The position numbers and the translations under genes were made by a program. The notes beneath the pieces are model-generated. The model saw nothing but the letters and a program-made list of their open reading frames with translations. It had not been told where the DNA came from and did no database searches. DNA of 64,000 nt from Glomus cerebriforme (Eukaryota; Glomeromycota; Glomeromycetes; Glomerales; Glomeraceae): positions 166,672 through 230,671 of the forward strand of contig QKYT01000024.1 in NCBI GenBank assembly GCA_003550305.1, read 5' to 3'. This document shows positions 37,390 through 49,247 of the stretch, piece after piece. Positions within the stretch are counted from its first letter, which is position 1; each line of letters starts with the position of its first letter.

Positions 37390-37575
37390 TTAGAAAGGAG
37401 ATCCATTAAATAATGCATTTATAATGGAATCATTTGAATGTTGTCGAGGAAGAGCTGAAATCCTCCTGAGTGTATCCAAATTTCTTTGATAAATTTGACA
37501 TACAATCCGCCTTTTTCTTCGTTGTCTCTGATAGTTTCGGAATCGATTTGATCTTGATCGACTTGAAAGAGACAT
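37390..37575 (-). CDS. Small Arg-rich protein, LFNGSPF family, member 5
   Basis: A 61-residue frame from ATG 37575. It starts MSLSSRSRSNRF, followed by YQRQRRKRR, DTLRRISALPRQ and the end INALFNGSPF before TAA. It is the duplicate of member 8 (43226), which shares start, core and end while differing at many internal positions and by two codons. Such a pattern suggests both frames have been kept open since the duplication. The leader TGAAAATGTC and a TATAAAAAG box 79 bp upstream are shared with member 8. Function unknown. Confidence 0.68.
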   Translation of the reverse strand: MSLSSRSRSNRFRNYQRQRRKRRIVCQIYQRNLDTLRRISALPRQHSNDSIINALFNGSPF

Positions 37576-37645
37576 TTTCAGAAAGTGTGAAATTTTATTA
37601 ATTTAGTTTACGGTGAAGAAAATAAATGAAGACGATTTTCAAGGT

Positions 37646-37654
37646 CTTTTTATA
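37646..37654 (-). promoter_or_regulatory. TATA box of small-protein member 5
   Basis: TATAAAAAG on the minus strand, about 79 bp before the ATG at 37575. The equivalent position in the duplicate (43477-43486) is conserved. Confidence 0.5.
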
Positions 37655-39372
37655 CGTATTTTTCAATATATTAATATTTGATACATTAATGAAAAAATAT
37701 CATCTAATTTAATATTGCATTAAGAGGGCGAAGAAGAATTTGCATTTACTTGCATCTCTTCTTACACAAAATATTCATGCGTCAATAGATGCAAAAAAAA
37801 ATGGAATTCTTTTTTCTCGCAATAGAACTTTAATGATATGTTTACGTGTTTAAATTAATTAAATAATTAACTCAACTTCTTTAATACTATCTTTGGAAAA
37901 ATGATCTGCGGATAATTAGATAATTTGATTACTTTTCATCAAGCATCGAAAATATTTACAAGATCAAGTATATAATAATATGCAAAGTATTTACAATCAA
38001 TATAAATAATGAAACATAAATCTAATATTAGAACATTTAAATATAAGCTATTACTAAAATTAATCATAATTAACTTCATTGCGTAATTGAAATACGCAAG
38101 AAACAATGAAACATTAAACCAAAAATTTATTTCTAATGATGTTAAGATCATGTTGTGAATTGCGTCCATATGCTCTCTTCTACTTTCCACGAATCTCATG
38201 GCATACATTAAATATCATGAAGCAAATAACCCTTGTTTGATAATAACAGTTTCAAAATTTATAATTTATTTTTTTTATCTTTGAATTCTATTTTTTTTTT
38301 TTGTTTTGTTACAATTTAATAAAATTAATAAATTTGAAGATCCAACGTTAACTGCACAACCTATTTTTAAGTCTTATTTATATTTCCAAAAAAGGACATT
38401 TCGGAAGATCGACCCGTTGTTATTACCTAGCATAACATACAGTATCACCACAGTATTCATGAGAATATACAGTACATAGAAAATAATACACTTTAACTTA
38501 AAATAATTGTAAACAAATTATGAACCCTTAATCCTGCAGAAGATTTCGATTAATTAAAGGTACATTTTTATCAAAAGAGAAATGTCTTAAATTTGTCGTG
38601 TAACAAACAATCGAAAAAAAAATAATGCATACAATAATTAACAAACCATTAATCTTAATGATTTATCGATATTTACATTTTTCATTTGAAAAAAGAAATA
38701 TTGACTGCTATTTAATCCAAAAAAAGTTAATGCGAGTTCATGGTTATTTTTATCTATAACAAATGTCACCAGAACACTGCAGAATTGTTTCAGTCTTTGT
38801 TTTTTGCCTTTGTATTAAGAAATATTTACTTATTTACGTCAAATGTCGATTGGTAAAATTTTAATTAAATGTGAGACGACGCACAAGCTTGTGCATTTAT
38901 TTAAGCTTTTAGCAAATAAACTCCGTCTGAGGTGCATCAATCAGATAAAGCTGATACCCTTTTTTTAATTTCAATATCTCAAATTGTAATAAGAATATTT
39001 TTGCTTTTTTTATCACAAATTTTTTGGATTGATTTTAAAAGGTTTGTTTTAAGCGAGAATTAACCAAATTATTCTTTAAAATTTTTAGTACGAGATATTT
39101 TTTTATTTCAAAAAAATAATATGAGTTTTTTAAAAATATGGTAATATTTACTATATAAAGAAACGTAAAAATTAGTCATAATTAATAAAGCTTAGAAATA
39201 ATAAAAAGAAACGAAGATAGATAATTCTTATTTTATAAACAACATAAAATTTTTTAAAAAATAGTAAAAAATAATAACAAAAAATATCATAATAATGTGA
39301 TAGAAAATTATGAGAATTATGAGAATTATGGCAATTCTAGAAATTTTCTTAATATAATTTAGCTAAATTACA

Positions 39373-39525
39373 TCAGAAAGAAGATCCATTAAATAGGTGG
39401 TTTATAAATAATGAAAGGAAATTTTGTTGAGGAAAGTTTACGTTTCTTCTCAACATGGCATCATTCTCATTTCTTAACGATCGTAATTGCCGCCTTTGTC
39501 GTCTTTGACTTATGTAACGAGACAT
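39373..39525 (-). CDS. Small Arg-rich protein, LFNGSPF family, member 6
   Basis: A 50-residue frame from ATG 39525: MSRYISQRRQRRQLRSL, then MLRRNVNFPQQN, ending FINHLFNGSSF before TGA. It is the duplicate of member 9 (45374). It shares the MSRYISQRR start with member 7 and, on the other strand, a similar start with member 10. A TATATAAA box lies about 65 bp upstream. No signal peptide or membrane span. Function unknown. Confidence 0.65.
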   Translation of the reverse strand: MSRYISQRRQRRQLRSLRNENDAMLRRNVNFPQQNFLSLFINHLFNGSSF

Positions 39526-39848
39526 TTTCATTTATTTTCGTTTTTGCAGAATTTGTGATTTAATTGAAATATTTAACACTTGTTTATATATATATACAGT
39601 ATATATATACAGTATATATATATAGTATATACAGTATGTCTAAAGAAATATTATTTTCGATTTTGTGAAAAGGAAAAATAATTTTTTTTTTTTTAACGGT
39701 GGACATTTTATATTTATAATAAAGTGTCCACTATATGAATATTGTCATAACGAAGTCATAAATTTGCCAAACTGAAAAATCATTAATTGATATTAAATTA
39801 GCGCCGATAATATAAAAGTTATTTAATTAAAATATAGTTATGATAAAT

Positions 39849-39969
39849 GTTGTAGCCAAATGTAACCAATATCCCAAATCAAACTTGGGACAATCCAATA
39901 TCCGAAATTTAACCATATCACAACCAAGCTAGTAAATTTTAAATGTCATAGGAGAATTTGGGCTACAAC
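39849..39969. mobile_element. 121-bp MITE related to the 839-bp palindrome
   Basis: The ends GTTGTAGCCAAAT and, in inverted orientation, GTTGTAGCCCAAAT match those of the 839-bp element at 7984-8822, and the interior has the same CCCAAATC/GGGA style. No clear target duplication. It is missing at the equivalent place of duplicated unit B. Confidence 0.6.
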
Positions 39970-41311
39970 GCAATTATTATACTAATTATCATATTCAGAG
40001 TTAGAAAAATCAACAATTGTTATGTAAAAATAAATTTTTTATTAACTAAATTTCATACATATAATTAAGTCGGCCTGACATCTTTGCATATGATTATGAA
40101 CTTGATTTAAATACTAATAAATTTGCCAGACATATGAAATCATTAAAATCTTTTTATTATCTGTATTTTTAGTTAGCAAAAATCGGCAAGTACCATTCTT
40201 TTAATTAACATATAATTAAGTCGATCTGACATCATTTCATGTGATTATGAACTTGGCTTAGATACTAATATTCTCATAAGATACCTTAACAATAAATCAA
40301 TAATAGATTTTTTAAAAGAATACAAGAAGTGGCGTAACATATTATGAGGTACTATATGACTTTATACTGTAGTAATAACTAATTAAACATATTAAGACCA
40401 GTCTAGTATCGTCCAGAAGATTTGTCACGTAAAGTCACGTGATAATTTTGTTATCCCCTCTTTCCATTTTTACTAAGTATTCTGGCGTGAAACCCTATTT
40501 GACACATACTATATGTCACACGTTTAATGCCGCCCGAGTGCTTGATTCTAGCCGAATTACCTATAATGCTGGCCAAACCATCATATCACGTGATTTACGT
40601 GACAGATTTTCCGGCCCTACATATTTCCTTTTATCAATTAACCAGCACATGATTTTTAAGTCACATGATTTTATTATCCGAAGCGAGACTGTACTGTATT
40701 GTGGTAACCCATGTAATTTCCTTCCTTCCATTCATACGTCACCTCTTAGGAATGATCACTACCCCTGCTTTTCCATTTTGTAAAACCGATAACAGCTAAT
40801 TTTTGTATAATCTTTATTTGTACAGTTAAATTTTTTATACAAAATATTTTATTCACAACGAAAGTAAAAAAAAAAAAAAAATAAACGACGAAAAATAAAA
40901 CAAGAAAAATTTTGTGATGAGGAATTATTAACTAAGGTAATGAAAGAAAAACATAAAAATTAATAGCTAGATACTTTATTTCTAATTACAAAATATTAAA
41001 CCAAAATTTGTTTAAAAAAAATGAGAAATAAAGAACATAGTCATAATTGAAATAAAAAGTTGTTATAAAAACTCACGGGGGGTTTTTTTCTTAGATATTA
41101 ATTAAACTATAAAAAACGTAAACTTTATAAAAGAATTAATATTTTACATAAACCTATAGTAAACCTAATTACTAGCAATAAGTGAAATAACATTGTTATA
41201 AATCGTAAACACATTGTTCTTTTTGTAAAGTTTCATAAAAAACTTCAATAAAAAATAATCTCTGTAAATATGCATCACAGGAGGTCAAAAAATTTCTTTA
41301 TATTTACAAAT

Positions 41312-41485
41312 TTAATAGAAAATAGACCCATGAAATAACTGGATTATGAATGAATTATTTATGGTTTGTTGAAGAACATTTTGTTGAGGAAGATTTATGT
41401 TTCTCCTCAATATGGCATTATTATTAGTCCGTGCAAGTCTTCGAATTTGACGTCTTCGACGTCTTTGACTTATGTAACGAGCCAT
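41312..41485 (-). CDS. Small Arg-rich protein, LFNGSPF family, member 7
   Basis: A 57-residue frame if started at ATG 41485 (MARYISQRRRRRQIRRL), which aligns with MSRY starts of relatives. The open frame extends 59 codons further upstream, but that part is AT-rich and not conserved. The middle has LRRNINLPQQN and the end FIIQLFHGSIFY before TAA. In the duplicated unit B only the last few codons of the equivalent gene seem to remain (near 47705). Function unknown. Confidence 0.62.
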   Translation of the reverse strand: MARYISQRRRRRQIRRLARTNNNAILRRNINLPQQNVLQQTINNSFIIQLFHGSIFY

Positions 41486-43225
41486 TTTTATTTTGTTAAG
41501 AATCTCTAAAATTGTAAATTTATTTTTTATTTGAATATTGGTTATAAATCTCTCTAATTTATTAAATAAAAAATAAAATTCTCTAACGGTGGACATATTA
41601 TATATATATTGCACTTGGCACTTGGCATTTAATACATTAACCAGAATGATAAACAATAACAATAGTCTAATTAACCGAAATAAGCTTAATTCCTATGATC
41701 TACCAATATATCTTCTAGAATGTTCATTCTAGATTTGGCAGTATATAACGGATTTGTCCGTGGCAAGAGCTTTTAATGCTGGCTAAAATTTAACATTTTA
41801 ATTCTGGCCGTCATTAAAATTTGACAATTAAGTTTTTAACGTTATTTTAATTCGGGCCATATTTCAGAATTAAATGATTAACTGTTAACCAATTATTCAA
41901 CCATTTCCCTATTTTAAACTTAAATTTGATACAAAAATCGGTTAGGTTTGGGTTTAGCCGTTTGGTTAGACGTATCTTGTCCCAAATTATATTAAAAAAT
42001 TTCGGTGAATTCATTTTACAAAAAAAAAATTTACAATACCGTAATGATGTATAACACTAGAATTCAAAGTAATTTATTTAATACATAATAAAAGAAGAAA
42101 ATACTATTTCAAATGGTTTAAATAAAAATATTAATAACTCTTATATTGAAATTTTCGAAGATTTTAAGATTTTAATAAAACAAATATTCACACTGGTAAA
42201 ATGAGAATATCATTTTTCAAAAAAAAAAAAAGAAATCAAAAATAGACGAAGAGTTGGTAAATAAAAAATTACATGCATTTACAGTTTGTACTATTCCACA
42301 AATTCGATGTAACAGAAAAAAAAACATGTATATATTTTTGTTTCACAATGTTTATTTATATTATCAGTTATTGTGTGATAAATAGATCTACTATTTTTTT
42401 CATGAGAAAAAAATGTTGTTGTTTAAAGTCACTTAGTATAATCGGGCTATTTTTTGATATTCATAAATATTTAGTACACTTAACATAATTGAAGTAGTGA
42501 AACTAAATAATTTTGGATCCCCTACCTTTTATAATTCAGATAAGCTATAATTATAAAAAAAAAAAAATTGCCAATTATTTATTTTATTATTTTTAACATT
42601 TGCACTAAAAATAAAAACAAAAAATTTTTAATTCAAAAAAATAAATTTATTTTAATATATGAATGCATGCATCGGTGCAACAAAAGTAACGAGACACAAT
42701 ATTTTCAATTTTTGTACCGAATAGATGTTATAAATAATTTCATTTCATTTCGAACATGAATTCTAAAGTCTTAACTATATATCATAACTTATATAATTTA
42801 ATACTACATAAAATCCAATCGTATGATTTGTTAAATAAGAATAATATCTTTTTTTTTTTTAACGAACCGAAAAAATGACATGATATGTTGCGACTTTTTA
42901 CTATGTTTTCGCGCGAGTCTTTGATAAAATCAGAATTTGAAAATTCGAAGATTTGAAATATAAATCGGAATTAAATGATATAGCTAGCTAGTATACAGTA
43001 TATATACAGTATATACGTACGATTATATCGAATACGAAAAACAAAGTCGAAATAGAAATAATTATGCATGATAAGAAGAAGAAAATTATTCAGTCCGAAA
43101 GACTACGTTGTATCGTGATGTTCGAATTTTAATAAAAAAAGCTTTTAATGAACAAATTGGGAAGAAAAAGATATTTTTTACGTGTTAAACAATAAAATAT
43201 TTTTACAGTTAGAAAAGGATCTAAA

Positions 43226-43405
43226 TCAGAAAGGAGTCCCATTAAATAATGCATTTACAATGGGATTACGTGAATTTTGTTGAGGAGGAAGAATTAAAAT
43301 TCTTCTGAGTGTATCCGAATAAAAATGATGTACAATCATCCTTTTCCTTCGGCGTCTTTGATACGTTTGAAATCGATTCGATCTTGATCGATTTGAAAGA
43401 GACAT
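43226..43405 (-). CDS. Small Arg-rich protein, LFNGSPF family, member 8
   Basis: A 59-residue frame from ATG 43405 (MSLSNRSRSNRF, YQRRRRKRM, DTLRRILILPPQQN, ending IVNALFNGTPF before TAA). An in-frame ATG two codons upstream is less likely, because the duplicate at 37390 begins at the equivalent position. TATAAAAAGG lies about 81 bp upstream. Function unknown. Confidence 0.68.
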   Translation of the reverse strand: MSLSNRSRSNRFQTYQRRRRKRMIVHHFYSDTLRRILILPPQQNSRNPIVNALFNGTPF

Positions 43406-43476
43406 TTTCAAAAAAATGTGAAGTTTTATTAATTTGACTTATGGTGAAGAAAATAAATGAAGACGATTTTTTGAGG

Positions 43477-43486
43477 CCTTTTTATA
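43477..43486 (-). promoter_or_regulatory. TATA box of small-protein member 8
   Basis: TATAAAAAGG on the minus strand about 81 bp before the ATG at 43405, in register with the box of the duplicate gene. Confidence 0.5.
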
Positions 43487-45373
43487 CATATTTTTTAATT
43501 ATGTTAATATTTTGATATATCATCATCTAATTTTATATTGCATGAAGAGGGCGAAGAAGAATTTGCATTTAATTGCATCTGTATCATAACTTTTCTTACA
43601 CAAAATATTTCCACGTCGAAAAAAAAATAGAATTCCTTTTTCAACACAGTAAAACTTTAATGATATGTTTACGCGTTTAAATTAATTAATTAATTAGCTC
43701 AACTTTATTAAGCTATCTTTGGAAATATGATCTACGCTATTTGTAAGATCAGCGAATTTAAAATTTAAAGACATTTACAAGATTAACTGTTAAGAATATA
43801 TAATCATATGTAAATGATAATACAATCAATATAATATAAATAATGAAACATAAATCTAAAATACGAACATTTACTTTTTAATAAATATGAGCTCTCCATC
43901 GAATAATTGGAATACGCAAGAAACTTTTGAAACATTAAGCCAAAAATTTATTTAAGATCATGTTGTGAATTTACCAATTACTTCAAATCTCATGGTATAC
44001 AGTACATTAAATATCATGAAACCAAATAAGTCTTGTTTGTTTTTATTGTTTCAATTTTAATTAAAGATCGGCGTATTTTTCTAAAAAAAGGAAAATACCG
44101 GAAGATTGAGCCGTTGTTTTTACCTGGTATAACATATTACGAGTTTATCGTTCATGAGATTACACTTTAACTTAAAACATGTATAAACAATTATGAACAA
44201 TAAAGAACCCTAAACTTGCATAAGATTCTGTTTAATTAAAGGCACATTTTTATTAAAAAAAGGAAATTTCTTAAATTTGTCTAGCAAACATACTCTATAT
44301 ATATCCGTTATATATACAGTATATATATATATTTATATATATTTATATTTAAAAAATTAGACATATCACCATATCACCGGCAGTGATATTATGTTTCACG
44401 TGATTTAATAAATTTGTTTCTCACTTTTTTTTTATATAAATAGTCATGCGAAGACGCAATGAGTAGTAACATTGAAAACAATAAAATTAATATTATTATG
44501 ATCACCGGTGGTAATAAATCGCAAAGTTCTAAAAAAAATTACGAATGAATAAAAATAAATATATACTGTATATATATATTTTAATTAGAATGACGCCATT
44601 AATCCAAAAAAGTTAATTGCATTTCCATGTGTGGCTATTTTTATCTAAATCAATGATACCAGAACACTGCAGTTATGCAGTATTATTTCTTTAAGGAATA
44701 TTTATTTATTTAATTAAATGCGAAATGATGCACAATTAGTAAGGTGTTTTGTTTAAGCTTTTAGCAAACAAACTCAATCTGAGTGTATCAGTTAGATAAA
44801 TTTTGATACCCTCTTTTAGTTTCAATATTTCATTTTTAAAGTATTTTTTTTTAAAAAAAAAGTTTGCTTTTTATAATCATAATTTTTGGATTGATTTTCG
44901 CTTATTAAAAAAGGGTTGTTTTTAATCGAGATTTAACCAAATTATTAAACATTTTCCTTAAAAAGTTTTTTAGTACGAGATATTTTTTAAAAAGAATCCA
45001 AATTATACAAATCTTATTTCACGATTAAGTTATTAACCATTTATGCTTTTTTTTTAAAAAAAAAAACCTTTTTTATTTAATAAAAGTTTATTTAATAACA
45101 GTATTTGCTTAATAATAATGAAGCGTAAACTTAGTCATAATTGAAATAAAGCTTAGAAATAATAACTTTTAAAGTCATAATTGAAATAAATCTTAGAAAT
45201 AATAACTTTTAAAGTTATAATTGAAATAAAGCTTAGAAATTTAAATTATAAGCATAATAAAGAAATAGTCGGAAAGAAACGGGAGAAATTAACAAAAAAA
45301 AAAAAAAAAAATAGAATATGCATGTAACAGGATCAAATATGGAAATTATAGAATTTTCTTAATATAATTTAGC

Positions 45374-45535
45374 TTAAAAAGAAGATCCACCAAATAACTG
45401 GTTTATAAATAAAATGGTATGTGAGGGGAGATATTGATGAAGAAAATTTATGTTTCTTCTTAACATGACATCATTATCATTTCTTAGAGATCGTATTTGC
45501 CGTCTTTTCCGCCTTTGATTTATGTAACGAGACAT
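45374..45535 (-). CDS. Small Arg-rich protein, LFNGSPF family, member 9
   Basis: A 53-residue frame from ATG 45535 (MSRYINQRRKRRQIRSL, MLRRNINFLHQ, ending FINQLFGGSSF before TAA). It is the partner of member 6 (39373) in the other duplication unit, three codons longer through an in-frame indel. The leader is CGAAAATGTC. An AT-alternating TATA-like tract lies about 70 bp upstream. Function unknown. Confidence 0.65.
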   Translation of the reverse strand: MSRYINQRRKRRQIRSLRNDNDVMLRRNINFLHQYLPSHTILFINQLFGGSSF

Positions 45536-46328
45536 TTTCGTTTATTTTCGTTTTTGCAAAATTTATGAAATTCGTTCTTTAATTAAAATATTTAATAATA
45601 CTATATATATATATACAGTATATACAGTATGTCTCGTAAATAGTAAAAATATTATTTTCGATTTTGTGAAAATGAAAAATTTTAACAGCATCTGGCAATA
45701 TATATACTGTATCAGGTATATAATAAGTGCCCACTGGCATATATTGTCATAACAAGTATTGTTATAAAGAAATCCGTAGAGTTAGCAAATTTGGTAAAGA
45801 CATTTAAAATTAGTTTTAATTTTACAATATAAAAATTTTTTTTATTATGATATTATCAGTTAACTAAATTTCATTTTTAATATTTAATAATTATCAACGT
45901 ATGATATCATTGCATGTGATCATGCTTTAAATACTAATATTCAAAATAACGGAACATTAAATTTTTTAACAATATAATAACTTTCCATTATTAACTAAAT
46001 TTCTTTAATAATTATCAATGTGTGATATCATTGCATATGGTTATGGATTTAATTCTAATATTCTAGCATTTTTTAAACAATATAAAAACTTACTATTATT
46101 AACTAAATTCCATTTTATAATTTTATTATAGTCTGGATGCTAACGGATTATGAATTTGGGATTTTATATAAAAATAATTCAATCTTTGTTTGCTTTATGT
46201 AGTTAAAAGTTTCTCTATGATGAATATTTTTATTAATTAATTAATTCTAAAAAAGATGATCTCATTCATCTCTTTCTATTTATGATACGGTAAGTCATTT
46301 TTGGTAATTTGGCTCAACTTCGCACTTA

Positions 46329-46803
46329 GAGTTGGGTGCCGAAATATTTCGGCATATCAAATTGCCGAAACTATTGCCGAAATCCCAAATTAAATCCTAG
46401 ATTTCAGCAATGATTTGAAATTTCGAAAATAACTTGAAATTAAATATCTGAAACCTCAAAATATTGCCAAAGTCCCAAATGATTGCCAAAATATCAAAAT
46501 GTTGCTGAAATCCCAAACTATTTCTGAAATTCCAGACTATTGTTAAGGCTTAAAATTGGGTGCCGAAATCCCAAACCTATCAACCATGTAGCAAAAGTAT
46601 TTTGGTACTTGGAATATAATAATACTATAATAATTGCTCAAAATCTCAAATCCCAAACTTGTCAAAACTTCAAACTGTTGCTGAAATCCAAAAATGGTGC
46701 CAAAATTTCAAACTATTACAGACATTCAACTCTAAGATTTAATTTGGGATTTCGGCAATAATTTCGGCAATTTGATATGCCGAAATATTTCGGCACCCAA
46801 CTC
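46329..46803. mobile_element. 475-bp inverted-repeat MITE
   Basis: The ends are inverted repeats GAGTTGGGTGCCGAAATATT with arms of at least 70 bp. The interior consists of degenerate CCGAAATCCCAAA units. The 10-bp sequence TTCGCACTTA abuts the left end (46319-46328) and recurs four bases beyond the right end (46808-46817), probably the target duplication with a slightly different right border. No ORF of significance. Confidence 0.7.
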
Positions 46804-46849
46804 TAAATTCGCACTTATACTTTATATGCCGAAATATATTCAGGTTTCG

Positions 46850-47052
46850 GCCGAAATTCCAAATCCCAAACTGTTGCCAAAAATGCCAAATCTATATTGA
46901 GCACATAGATATGGATTTCTTTTAGTGGTTTCTTCGAAATTGGCTTTAGGAAACGTTCGACTTCGGAACTGGTCACTTTCATAAGGAAATGGCCGAAATT
47001 TAGGAATTTTGGATTTAGCATTTTGGCAACGGTTTTGGATTTGGGATTTCGT
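46850..47052. repeat. Second inverted repeat of the same style
   Basis: The arms at about 46850-46895 and 47000-47052 (CGAAATTCCAAATCCCAAAC.. and its inverse) face each other around a 100-bp centre. The units resemble the adjacent 475-bp element, so this is probably an older, damaged relative. Confidence 0.5.
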
Positions 47053-47761
47053 ATACTGTATGATATAATTATAATAATGTTTTGAGAAACAGTAATAAAA
47101 CGAAATTCCGGGTATTTGATAGTTATTATTATTTTTTTTGGAAATAGAGGAATTCTATAAAACAATTTAAAACTTGACCATTGAATGATTTAAAAGGTCA
47201 AAATGCTTAAAACATTCATTTACTCCATTACATTGCACACGTGATTCACCTAAAAATGCAAAATAATTATTGCCAATTAACCAACACATGATTTTACTAC
47301 AAACCCCTATATTTCACGTAATGGTCCAATTTTATAAATAACGAGATAATTAAGTAACCTTTAGAAAAGTTTTACACTAGTCATAAAAGGTTGTCATAAA
47401 ACAGGTATTTTACTTAGAAATAGATATAAATAAACCTATAAAAAGAAACATAGAATTACTAGTCATAAGTTATTATAAAACTTACAATTCTCACTAACCT
47501 CACTAACCATAAAGAAACATAAATCTAAGTATTAGTCATAAGTGAAATAAAATTGGTATAAATCGTAAACATCTATTCTTTTTTTTGCTGAGATTAAAAG
47601 ATTTGAACTCATGAAAACAAAACTTTAATACAAATAAATTGCAAATATGCATCAGGGATTAACGATCCAGAAAATTTCTTAATATATTTTAGTCAGAATT
47701 ACAGAATTATAGTAAATAGGATGTATATGTAAATCATGTATGTATTAATTAACAGAAGTAT

Positions 47762-48190
47762 ATTTAAACAATGCGTAGATGCAGGTCCATCAAAAAGACC
47801 AACTGATGAATATTTACATGAAACATGGAAATGGTATTTTCATGATTTGCATACTATGTAAATATAGGCTTAGCGAAAAAAATAGTGAAGAGGAGAAATA
47901 TGGTGAAGTTTATAAGCAAATTAAAGCAGCAGAGGAATTTAATGAAAAACCACCATCTTTTACAAAATTAGTTAATACTGAACTTACATATACTACACAT
48001 CCTCAAGCTTTTTATACAAGCAAGTAGACTATTGAATTTTTAAAATAGTTTATCCAAACCAAAAAAATGCAGAATATTCAGGTAATCAAATCATTATTAT
48101 GTTTTAAAAAGTATATATAATATTTAATAATCTTTTATCTATAGAACCTTTTGATTTTACTAAACAGAATTTAATTCATACTGTAGATCA
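47762..48190 (+). pseudogene. Protein kinase C-terminal relic
   Basis: The frame FKQCVDAGPSKRPTDEYL at 47763-47810 is kinase subdomain XI (the C-x-D-x-x-P-x-x-R-P-T motif). It is followed, after a stop and a frame change, by EEKYGEVYKQIKAAEEFNEK and then TYTTHPQAFYTSK. An exon-like fragment, EPFDFTKQNLIH, lies after an AG at 48145. The QIKxAEE and TTHPQAxYTS tail is typical of the large kinase families of Rhizophagus-type fungi, as I recall them. The catalytic part is absent. It abuts the end of duplication unit B. Confidence 0.7.
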
Positions 48191-48199
48191 TCAAAAGTC

Positions 48200-49247
48200 G
48201 CACAAACCGACCTCTATATATCCTTGGTGGCTTTTTAAATTTTATTAATACTATATATGTAATTCTTTGGCAGTTTTTTGGAATATGTAACAAAGCCGTT
48301 AGTCCGTTATGTTCTCTCATGTATCGGACTCTAAGGTCCGGTAGATCAAATTAAGCTTATTTATTTCCTTTGAAAAATCCAAATTGAGTGTTTTATTGTT
48401 TATATTAGGTGATTCAGGTCGTTTCAAATTCTAAAATAATTAAAATAAGCTAGTTAATTTCAATAGTTTTGAATCGATGAATGCAATTCTGGCGCTTGGG
48501 GGAAAATTATTATATATAATTTACTTTTAGATTTAATTTTTCTTCATGAAATTTCTTTCCGACTAATCACCTTGGATCATAAGTTTTTACATTTGAGGAA
48601 GGGTGAGGATCAAATACTATGTGAAGGAGCGTATTCAGAGTTATTCTCTAAACCATGTTCATGGTTAGTTTATTAGGTAGAGAATTAATTAAGTTATTTA
48701 ATCAAAGAGGTAGTTGATATTAGCTTAATTAGATAAAAATAATTTATCTTGTTTCATAATTCTGACTATTTTTAATAAAGGACATGATTCTTATTAAAAG
48801 AATTAGATTAGGAAACTTCTCCCAAACACATACTGTACCAATCACTAATAAAAACACGAGGCTAATAATATCAAACAGTTTATTGTGAACTGTATGAAAT
48901 ATTTTCTTGTTTGTAAAATTAAGAAACTTAACAAGGAAATCTTGTTTTTAACTAAAAAAAAGAAGTCTAAATGGAGCTGATCATAAATAAATACGGTATA
49001 TGATCAAAGCAAATTCGATAAACCTTAAGTTGTTTCTTTTTTTTTTTTTTTTTTGAGAATTTTGAAACAAAAATTATCATCATGACTTTTACCATAATTA
49101 AAAATAATTTAATTTGGTATGGATTTTGTAAAAATAAATAAATATATGAGATATATATAAATAAGTGAAAGATATTGGAGTAAAATTTTTAAAATAAAAA
49201 CGAGAAACTTTCATTAAAATTATCTTCATAATCAAAAAAAAACGAAA
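48200..49247. other. AT-rich spacer
   Basis: No gene was recognised between the kinase relic and small-protein member 10. Confidence 0.5.

Larger units (their letters stand above)
36720..41340. repeat. Segmental duplication, unit A
   Basis: This is co-linear with 42568-47725 over long diverged stretches. Shared landmarks include the GGTGCAAC segment, the TGACRYGATATGTTG segment and the two-gene block of members 5 and 6. Others are ACCAGAACACTGCAG, and the AATAAAGCTTAGAAATAATA and AGTGAAATAA...TATAAATCGTAAAC segments. It carries three small-protein genes (37390, 39373, 41312). The offset to unit B is about 5.8-6.2 kb. A 121-bp element (39849-39969) is present only here. Confidence 0.75.
42568..47725. 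repeat. Segmental duplication, unit B
   Basis: Co-linear with 36720-41340 (see that entry). It carries small-protein genes at 43226 and 45374, the partners of 37390 and 39373. A 475-bp inverted-repeat element (46329-46803) is present only here. The similarity fades near 47725, just before a kinase relic. Confidence 0.75.

Noticed and set aside
40439..40783. 114-codon open frame in a GC-richer patch
   Set aside because: No ATG context, domain or homology is recognised. The patch contains CACGTG sites and probably derives from a decayed element.
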